Source of the DNA: an uncultured Lachnospiraceae bacterium
GTDB taxonomy: Bacteria; Bacillota; Clostridia; Lachnospirales; Lachnospiraceae
Reading direction: 5' to 3'
DNA: 7,997 nucleotides
NCBI GenBank assembly: GCA_910587085.1
Contig: CAJUMC010000040.1
Coordinates: 1 to 7,997, forward strand
Shown here: positions 1 to 6,400 of the stretch, one piece after another
How the letters are laid out: each line of letters begins with the position of its first letter
How positions within the stretch are numbered: position 1 is the first letter of the stretch
The notes under the pieces: model-generated
The model's database searches: none
Seen by the model: only the letters and a program-made list of their open reading frames with translations
Told to the model about the DNA's origin: nothing
Made by a program: the position numbers and the translations under genes

Positions 1-31
1 TGCGCATCGTCATTGGCATAACAAACCAAAA

Positions 32-2200
32 TCAGTTTTTGTTTGCCCGGTCAAATACCGCACAGTGTTCGTTATAATAGGTACTGTCCACCAGTTTTAC
101 ATACTGGCTCAGGCGCTTCAGCGTGAATTCCCCAGTGTAAGAGTCAGAGGAGAGAACATTGTAGTAATCTTCCAGACTTCCCGGTTCATATTTTTTAATG
201 TGAGAAATAATATTGCGGCACATCTGGCGGGCACATGCGTACCGGCTTTTAACTCTATCTTTGTTATCTGCACGCTCATCCCCGTGGCTGATAAACTTCC
301 CATTCTGATCATAGGTAACATGCGCAAACATATCGGTTGCGGAATGAATGGCCAGGCCGTAAATGCAAATTGCCTTTGACATATTGGTTATATCGTCTTC
401 GATCAGCGCGGACCATTGCACTGTTTCATTAGCATCGGTATTTATCAGTTCCCCATTCCTGGTAAACTTTCCCTTGATATTTTCAACCATCTTTTCCACA
501 CAATCTACATTAAGACCGCAGCCGGAAAAACACTGCATGTACGCCGGGACTTCTACATCCTGCGGATTCTTTCCTTTGCTGACAGCAGAAGCAATTTCCG
601 TGATGAAAAGATAAGAAAACACATAATTATTATGGTATTGAATGGTTGGATCTTTTGAGCTTGGTGTTTTCACCGTATAACCATGCCATTCCGGATTAAC
701 CTGCATAACGCTAAAATAAGTATCCGGCGCTGCTACTGCTTTTTTCAGAATCTTCATCCCGATTCCTGTCATCGTTTCTCCGCTGGTGCTGACAAGTAGA
801 TTATCTTTTCCGTCAGACTCATACAGCAAATCCGCATGGGTTCCCCATCCCTTACCAGGATTATTTACCCACAGCCCCTCCACATACGCCGCGTCCTCAA
901 AATCCAGCACCGCGCTCTCGTTATACTCCAGCGTCCCGGCCTCTACCGCCTCCGCGATCTGCTCTTCAAGCGCTCCGCCCGCCTGATAAATCTCCTTAAA
1001 GCGGTCATACTGGCTGAGTGCAAAGTTCAGATCCACAAGGCCGAAGCCGTATTCCGCCGCGCTGCCGTACTGGTTTGCGGTGAAATCCAGCAGTGCGCGG
1101 ATAAAATCCGCCGGCATGCTCTTATCCAGCTGCCAGAGCACGGACGCCGCCCCCGTAACATGCGGCGCAGCCAGACTGGTTCCTCCGGCGGTGCACAGTC
1201 CGCCGAACGCGCCTGTCGATACAATCCCCTCACCCGGCGCCACCAGCTCCAGTGCGCTGCCGACCGCGCTGCCGCAGCTGCGGTCGCCGTGCGCGTCCAC
1301 CGCGCCGACGGCAATCACCTCATCATAAGCGGCCGGATACTCCACAACCCCGCGGTTGCCGGCCGCGGCAATCAGCAGGATGCCTGCACGGTATGCGCGC
1401 TGAACCGCCGCGTGCAGTACGGGGGAGTCCGCCGTCGTGCCGAAGCTGAGGTTGATAATATCCACATCCTGCGCGATCGCCCAGTCGATGGCCTCTGCAA
1501 TCCGGCTGACCGGGGCGCGGTTGTCCGCATCCAGCACCCGGGCTGAATAAAGCAGGACATGTGGGTTGATGCCGGTGATGCCCTCGTCGTTGTCAAGCGC
1601 CGCAATCACGCCTGCCACGCTTGTACCGTGGCAGGAGGTATCCTCGTACAGAATGGAGATATTATCCTCCCCCGGAATGAAATTTTTCCGCAGGTACACA
1701 TCGATGTCTCCGGTGTCGTCCACACCCGAATCGATGATTGCCACCTTCACCCGCTGTTCCTCGGGCAGCGCGCCGAACCCGTACAGGCCGTAAGTACCGG
1801 CGCCATCCACAGGGCTGCCGACGGCGGCAAGGTTCCATTCCCCGCTGCAATCCTCCACCGAAACAGCAAGACTTGTTTTCTCATGCTGCGGCTTGGAAAA
1901 CCGGCGCGCCGTGTTTCCGGACGCATTTTCGCCGGACGGATCGTTTCCCGTATCCGCGCCATCGGAGAAGCCTGCTGACAGGTCTGCCTCCGGAGCAGCC
2001 GTGCCGGCCGAATCTGCTGCCGTTCCCGGACGCTGACGCTCCGGAACGGAGACAAATATTTCATCCTCCTCCCCGGCTCCGGTTTCCCCCAGCGCCGGGA
2101 TGCTGCCGAGACTTCCGGTGATGCAGCAGGCCGAAAGGACGGTCGCCGCGAGCCGCCGGAAAATCCGGTGCTTCTGCCTTTTTGTTGTAAATTTCCCCAT
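32..2200 (-). CDS. Exported subtilisin-like (S8) serine peptidase with a C-terminal zinc phospholipase C-like domain
   Basis: A 722-residue exported protein. Residues 1-38 form a signal peptide: a basic start (KRQKHR, RR), a hydrophobic stretch from L17, and possible cleavage after ALG (36-38). LSAC at 22-25 also fits a lipobox. Residues 39-118 are an acidic, Ala/Gly/Ser-rich linker, and no I9-type propeptide is apparent. The subtilase domain spans about 120-395. Its catalytic residues are Asp157 (AIIDSGV), His191 (HGTSVAG) and Ser342 (GGTSLAAPH), with oxyanion Asn282 (AAAGN), so it should be an active endopeptidase. Residues ~445-722 are not peptidase. W452/H455 (WGTH) and H619-D623-H627 (GLAIHSATDMFAH), followed by H639/E642, resemble the zinc ligands of phospholipase C / S1-P1 enzymes; that assignment is an inference. 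The start at 2200 has an AGGGGG Shine-Dalgarno 10 nt upstream. G+C falls from about 70-77% in peptidase rows to 28-52% in rows of the C-terminal part. S8 identity is near certain; substrate is unknown. Confidence 0.95.
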   Translation of the reverse strand: MGKFTTKRQKHRIFRRLAATVLSACCITGSLGSIPALGETGAGEEDEIFVSVPERQRPGTAADSAGTAAPEADLSAGFSDGADTGNDPSGENASGNTARRFSKPQHEKTSLAVSVEDCSGEWNLAAVGSPVDGAGTYGLYGFGALPEEQRVKVAIIDSGVDDTGDIDVYLRKNFIPGEDNISILYEDTSCHGTSVAGVIAALDNDEGITGINPHVLLYSARVLDADNRAPVSRIAEAIDWAIAQDVDIINLSFGTTADSPVLHAAVQRAYRAGILLIAAAGNRGVVEYPAAYDEVIAVGAVDAHGDRSCGSAVGSALELVAPGEGIVSTGAFGGLCTAGGTSLAAPHVTGAASVLWQLDKSMPADFIRALLDFTANQYGSAAEYGFGLVDLNFALSQYDRFKEIYQAGGALEEQIAEAVEAGTLEYNESAVLDFEDAAYVEGLWVNNPGKGWGTHADLLYESDGKDNLLVSTSGETMTGIGMKILKKAVAAPDTYFSVMQVNPEWHGYTVKTPSSKDPTIQYHNNYVFSYLFITEIASAVSKGKNPQDVEVPAYMQCFSGCGLNVDCVEKMVENIKGKFTRNGELINTDANETVQWSALIEDDITNMSKAICIYGLAIHSATDMFAHVTYDQNGKFISHGDERADNKDRVKSRYACARQMCRNIISHIKKYEPGSLEDYYNVLSSDSYTGEFTLKRLSQYVKLVDSTYYNEHCAVFDRANKN

Positions 2201-2210
2201 AAGCTTTCAT

Positions 2211-2216
2211 CCCCCT
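2211..2216 (-). promoter_or_regulatory. Ribosome binding site of the S8 peptidase gene
   Basis: AGGGGG read on the minus strand lies 10 nt upstream of the ATG at 2200. A second ATG at 2210-2208 directly touches this site and is out of frame, so it is too close to be used. The spacing selects the ATG at 2200, which also gives a proper signal peptide. Confidence 0.7.
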
Positions 2217-2274
2217 GTTTTCTTAAGATTTTGTTTTAATTATTTTTTTAAATAAGTATTTTAGCTTATCTTAA

Positions 2275-2284
2275 CCCTCCTTTC
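2275..2284 (-). promoter_or_regulatory. Orphan Shine-Dalgarno (STAB-SD-like) in the peptidase 5' leader
   Basis: On the minus strand this reads GAAAGGAGGG, a near-perfect complement to the 16S rRNA 3' end. No ATG, GTG or TTG follows at usable distance; the next start is the peptidase ATG 74 nt downstream, which has its own site. It lies about 60 nt after the predicted transcription start. It matches in form the STAB-SD described for Bacillus cry toxin mRNAs, where a bound 30S subunit protects the transcript from 5' decay. The function here is inferred from sequence form and position only. Confidence 0.45.
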
Positions 2285-2352
2285 TTATTTTTTTTGTTAT
2301 TCTTTTATGGAATAGCAAAAGAATTTCATTTGTAATTAATTTTCTGGTTTCT

Positions 2353-2381
2353 ATAATATACCATTTTTCTATTAATGTCTA
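2353..2381 (-). promoter_or_regulatory. Sigma-A-type promoter of the S8 peptidase gene
   Basis: On the minus strand, the -35 box TAGACA (2381-2376, 5 of 6 to consensus) is followed by a 17-nt spacer and the -10 box TATTAT (2358-2353, 5 of 6). The predicted transcription start is near 2346, which gives a leader of about 145 nt. This is the best-spaced pair in the AT-rich block. In such AT-rich DNA, chance -10 boxes are common, so the spacing and the -35 match carry most of the weight. Confidence 0.65.
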
Positions 2382-2471
2382 TACTGTTTGCGGAATATTT
2401 AAAATATTTTTCTAATAATATAAATCAAAAGATTAATTATTAAAGTGACCGGTAAAAGATTTCTTCTGATT

Positions 2472-2508
2472 TCCTGCGGGCAAAGCGGAGGAAAGAGCTT
2501 CCGCAGGA
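2472..2508. repeat. Inverted repeat abutting the -35 box of the pth promoter
   Basis: TCCTGCGG (2472-2479) and CCGCAGGA (2501-2508) form a perfect 8-bp inverted repeat with a 21-nt spacer, ending one base before the TTGACA box. An alternative inner pairing exists: 2485-2491 (GCGGAGG) with 2498-2504 (CTTCCGC), with one G-T pair. The placement suits a regulator binding site or the terminator remnant of an older transcript, but no T-run follows. CCGCAGG recurs at 2559-2565 and 2575-2581. Confidence 0.4.
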
Positions 2509-2537
2509 TTGACAGAAGTGGTATTTCGTGCTATCCT
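2509..2537 (+). promoter_or_regulatory. Strong extended sigma-A promoter of the pth-mfd operon
   Basis: A consensus -35 box TTGACA (2509-2514), a 17-nt spacer, and the -10 box TATCCT (2532-2537, 4 of 6) preceded by TG at 2529-2530 (extended -10). The predicted transcription start is near 2544. This leaves a leader of about 280 nt before the pth start codon. Confidence 0.75.
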
Positions 2538-2543
2538 GAAAAC

Positions 2544-2823
2544 CCGGCAAATCATGTACCGCAGGCCGTCAGCCCCGCAGGGAGGACGTTCTGCGGCGTT
2601 TGTACGTACAGGAAAAGAGAAGGGCTTCCAAAGGACGGTACGCTGCCGCCTGCGCAGGGGGAATCCGACGGAAACGGCATTCGGAGGAGCCCTGCAGGAA
2701 GGCTGTCCGGCAGCGGAATCCGCCTGCCGAACCGCTCCCGGTACACAATGCAGCCGGTTCGCGGGCAGAATGCGGCCATATACGAATATCAGGCCCGTTT
2801 CAGCGGGCAGAGAGGATACGGCA
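2544..2823 (+). other. Long GC-rich untranslated leader of pth-mfd
   Basis: The stretch of about 280 nt between the predicted transcription start and pth holds no convincing gene. All three plus frames stay open for long stretches, which GC richness can explain, and no candidate start has a good Shine-Dalgarno. It is rich in palindromes: TGTACGTACA (2601-2610), CCTGCGCAGG (2649-2658), CCTGCAGG (2691-2698), and a bulged hairpin of about 9 bp at 2708-2729 (CGGCAGCGG with CCG-C-CTGCCG). The inverted repeat CCGCAG/CTGCGG (2575-2580 with 2591-2596) adds another stem. These suggest a structured RNA leader. I do not recognise a known riboswitch or T-box consensus in it. Confidence 0.45.
2774..2808 (+). 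promoter_or_regulatory. Mutually exclusive hairpins next to the pth ribosome binding site
   Basis: Hairpin A pairs 2774-2781 (GGCCATAT) with 2786-2795 (ATAT, CA bulge, GGCC) around an ACGA loop. Hairpin B pairs GCCCG (2793-2797) with CGGGC (2804-2808) around a 6-nt loop. They share bases 2793-2795, so only one can form. Hairpin B ends two bases before the GAGAGG Shine-Dalgarno (2810-2815), so switching could change ribosome access. Regulation is an inference; the pairings are visible. Confidence 0.35.
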
Positions 2824-3390
2824 ATGAAAATTATAATCGGGCTCGGGAATCCGACTAGGGAGTATCAGGCCACCAGACACAATATCGGCTTTGACGCGGT
2901 GACGCGGATCGGCGACGATTACGGCATCCGTCTGGATTCCCGCGAGCATAAGGCGCTGTGCGGGCGCGGGCGGATTGCGGGGGAGCGGGTGCTGCTGGCG
3001 CAGCCGCAGACCTATATGAATCTGAGCGGCGAGAGCGTGCGGGCGCTGGCGGACTACTATAAAGTAACGAATGAGGATATTATAGTAATATACGACGATG
3101 TCAGTCTGGACGTCGGGCAGCTGCGCGTGCGCCCGAAGGGCAGCGCAGGCGGGCACAACGGGATCAAGAGCATTATCGCTCATCTGAACACGGAAGAATT
3201 CCCGCGCATCCGCATCGGCGTGGGTGAAAAGCCGAAGGGCTGGGATCTGGCGGACTATGTGCTCGGGCGCTTTTCGAGCGAGGAGAACGAGCGCATCCGC
3301 GAAGCCCTCGGCAGGGCGTCAAAGGCATGCGAGCGCATGATCACAGACGGTGTCGATGCGGCGATGAACGAGTTCAACCGAAAGCTTTAG
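2824..3390 (+). CDS. pth: Peptidyl-tRNA hydrolase
   Basis: Cytoplasmic enzyme that cleaves the ester bond of peptidyl-tRNAs released from ribosomes, recycling tRNA. The protein has 188 residues, the usual Pth length. It begins with the family signature (KIIIGLGNP) and carries the expected active-site residues. Asn9, His19, Asn66 (QTYMNLSG), Asp91 (IYDDVSLDVG) and Asn112 (GGHNGIKS) match Asn10, His20, Asn68, Asp93 and Asn114 of the E. coli enzyme. I chose the ATG at 2824 because homologues start at exactly this point and GAGAGG sits 8 nt upstream. The frame is open a further 105 codons upstream, and an ATG at 2554 is in frame, but that stretch has no Shine-Dalgarno and no family similarity that I recognise. 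The next gene, mfd, starts 10 nt after the stop, so the two are very probably co-transcribed from the promoter at 2509. Confidence 0.97.
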   Translation: MKIIIGLGNPTREYQATRHNIGFDAVTRIGDDYGIRLDSREHKALCGRGRIAGERVLLAQPQTYMNLSGESVRALADYYKVTNEDIIVIYDDVSLDVGQLRVRPKGSAGGHNGIKSIIAHLNTEEFPRIRIGVGEKPKGWDLADYVLGRFSSEENERIREALGRASKACERMITDGVDAAMNEFNRKL

Positions 3391-3400
3391 GGAGGATTCT

Positions 3401-6400
3401 ATGCAGACATTTTATCAGCCGCTGTACGGCTATGAGGAGTTCCGGGAGCTGCGGAGCGCCATTCAGAAGGGAAAGCTGCCGGCTCAGGTGCTGGGCTGCA
3501 TTGATTCGCAGAAATGCCATTTGATGTATGCCGCCGCCGAGGGAATTTCACGAAAGCTGATTATCACGCACAATGAACGGAAGGCAAAAGAAATTTACGA
3601 GGACTGCAGGCTCTACGACCGCGAGGTATATCTGTATCCGGCCAAGGATATTATTTTCTTTTCTGCCGATATTCACGGCAATGCGATTGTGCGGGAGCGG
3701 CTGAAAATTCTGCGCAGGTTGATGGAGGAGAGGCCGGTGACGGTAATCGCTTCCATTGACGGCGGCATGGATAAGGTGCTGCCGCTGGAATATCTGCAGA
3801 GCAACTGTGTTCATATCCGGAACGAGGGGCCGCTGGACGCGGAGGAGCTGCTAAGGCAGCTTGTACGCCTGGGTTATGAGCGGCAGGCGCAGGTGGAGAG
3901 CGCGGGAGAGTTTGCGGTGCGGGGAGGGATTATTGATATTTTTCCGCTGACCGAGGAAGCGCCGGTGCGCATCGAGCTCTGGGGCGATGAGATTGATTCC
4001 CTGCGCTCGTTCGACGCGGGGAGCCAGCGCTCCATCGAAAATCTGGAGGAGCTTTGGATTTACCCTGCCTCGGAATTTATCCTGACGGAGGAGGCGAAGG
4101 CCAGGGGACTGGAGGCGATCGAACGGGAGCTGGAGAGCACGGCCGGGGCGCTCCGGAAGGAAATGAAAACGGAGGAGGCCGCGCGCCTGCGCAAAACGGT
4201 GGAGGAATTCCGGGAAAATCTGGAGTACTGCCAGGGCAGCGTCGGGCTGGACAGTTATGTAAATTACTTTTTTGACCGTACAGTATCGTTTTTCGACTAT
4301 TTCTGCGGCGGGGATGCGGTGATTTATCTGGATGAGCCGGCGCGCATTATGGAAAAGGGCGAAGCAGTTATGACCGAGTTTTCTGAGAGCATGACCGGGA
4401 GACTCGAAAAAGGCTATATTCTGCCGGGGCAGCTGGACGTGATTTTTGATTACCATGAGCTGCTGGCCGGCATAATGAACGCGAATGCCGTGCTGCTTAC
4501 CATGCTGGAACAGAAGCTGGATAAGCTCGCGGTGAAAAAGCGGTTCAGCCTGACCGTCCGCTCCGTGAACCCTTACAACAATAATTTTGAAATTCTGGTC
4601 AAGGATCTGAAGGCGTGGAAAAAGAGCGGCTACCGCGTAATTCTGCTGACCGGCTCGCGGACGCGCGCCGAGCGGCTGGCGGATGACCTGCGGGAAAGCG
4701 GGCTTACGGCATTTTTCAGCGACGACCGTGACCGCGTTGTCCAGAACGGGGAAATTCTTGTGACGCAGGGGAACGTTCACCGTGGTTTCGAATATCCCCT
4801 GCTGAAATTTGTCGTGATTTCGGAGAGCGATATTTTCGGCGATACGAAAAAGGCGAAGAGGAAAAAGCACAGGGCGTACGAGGGCAGTAAAATATCGAGC
4901 TTTTCCGACCTGAATATCGGCGATTATGTCGTTCATGAAAATCACGGTCTGGGAATTTACCGCGGAATCGAAAAAATTACCGTGGAAAAGGTGACAAAGG
5001 ATTATATCAAGATTGAGTATGCCGCGGGCGGGACGCTCTATATCCCTGCGACGGGGCTTGATGTAATCCAGAAGTACGCGGGCGCGGACGCGCGCAGGCC
5101 GAAGCTCAACAAGCTGAATTCGTCCGAGTGGAAGACGACGAAAGCCCGCGCGCGCAGTGCGGTGAAGGATATCGCCAACGAGCTGGTCGAGCTGTACGCG
5201 CTGCGTCAGTCGAAAAAAGGGCATGCGTTTTCTGCGGATGACACCTGGCAGCGGGAATTCGAGGAACTGTTTCCGTATGAGGAAACGGACGATCAGCTCC
5301 GCGCCATCGAGGAGACGAAGCGGGATATGGAGAGCTCGCGCATTATGGACCGGCTGGTCTGCGGCGACGTCGGTTACGGCAAGACGGAGATCGCCATCCG
5401 GGCTGCGTTCAAGGCGGTACTGGACAAAAAGCAGGTTGTATTCCTTGTGCCGACGACCATTCTCGCACAGCAGCATTACAACACCTTCACGCAGCGCATG
5501 AAGGATTTTGCCGTAAATATCGAAATGCTTTCGCGGTTTCGCACGCCGGCGGAGCAGAAAAGGATTCTGACGGGGCTGGCAAAAGGCGAGGTGGATATAC
5601 TGATCGGGACGCACCGCGTGCTGTCGAAGGATATCAAATATAAAGATCTGGGGCTGCTGATTATCGACGAGGAGCAGCGTTTCGGCGTTGCACATAAAGA
5701 AAAAATCAAGCAGATCAAGGGCGATGTTGATGTTCTGACGCTGACGGCGACGCCGATCCCGCGGACGCTGCACATGAGCCTGGTCGGAATCCGCGACATG
5801 AGCGTGCTCGAAGAGCCGCCGGTGGATCGTCTTCCGATTCAGACCTTTGTGATGGAGCACAACGACGAGCTGATCCGCGAGGCCATCAACCGCGAGCTGG
5901 CGCGCGGCGGGCAGGTATATTATGTGTACAACCGCGTGATGGGAATCGACGAGATTGCGGCTGCGGTGCAGCGTCTTGTGCCGGACGCGAATGTAGCGTT
6001 TGCGCACGGACAGATGAGCGAGCGGCAGCTGGAAAAGATTATGTTTGAATTTATCAACGGGGAGATCGACGTGCTGATTTCGACCACCATCATAGAGACG
6101 GGGATCGATATCTCCAATGTCAATACAATGATTATTGACGACGCGGATCGGCTCGGGCTGTCTCAGCTTTATCAGCTGCGCGGCCGCGTTGGACGCTCGA
6201 ACCGGACGGCGTATGCATTTCTGATGTACAAGCGCGATAAAATGCTGCGGGAGGTTGCGGAAAAACGTCTGCAGGCCATCCGGGAATTTACGGAGCTGGG
6301 CTCGGGTTTTAAGATCGCCATGCGCGATCTTGAGATCCGGGGAGCCGGCAATCTGCTCGGTGCAGAACAGAGCGGGCATATCGAGGCGGTCGGCTACGAC

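Larger units (their letters stand above)
2201..2445. other. AT-rich divergent intergenic block
   Basis: About 245 nt of very AT-rich DNA lies between the minus-strand peptidase gene and the GC-rich pth leader. I see no gene in it. It holds the peptidase promoter and its untranslated leader, including an 8-bp inverted repeat (2299-2306 with 2317-2324, ATTCTTTT/AAAAGAAT) that could form a weak AU hairpin upstream of the orphan Shine-Dalgarno. A weaker plus-strand promoter is possible, with TTGTAA at 2330-2335, 16 nt, and TATAAT at 2352-2357. It overlaps the peptidase promoter. Confidence 0.6.

Noticed and set aside
836..1546. A 236-codon plus-strand frame opposite the peptidase gene
   Set aside because: It lies opposite the most GC-rich, conserved part of the S8 catalytic domain, has no ribosome binding site, and its product is Arg/Ala/His-rich without a family signature. 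It is a shadow frame.
1559..2121. Plus-strand frames of 127-139 codons opposite the peptidase N-terminus
   Set aside because: They overlap the signal peptide, linker and catalytic Asp/His regions of a well-supported gene and show no protein features of their own.
2632..2648. A T-box-like string (AGGACGGTACGC) in the pth leader
   Set aside because: It only loosely recalls the T-box antiterminator consensus AGGGTGGNACCGCG; there is no following terminator T-run, and pth is not a usual T-box target.
2509..2823. Annotating pth from 2509 as a 293-residue protein
   Set aside because: That start overlaps the -35 box. Pth proteins begin at the KIIIGLGNP motif, and the ATG at 2824 has a proper Shine-Dalgarno and yields the normal 188-residue length.
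2600..2827. A 75-codon plus-strand frame in the pth leader
   Set aside because: There is no ATG with a Shine-Dalgarno, it overlaps two other open frames of similar length, and its product has no recognisable features; GC richness explains the openness.
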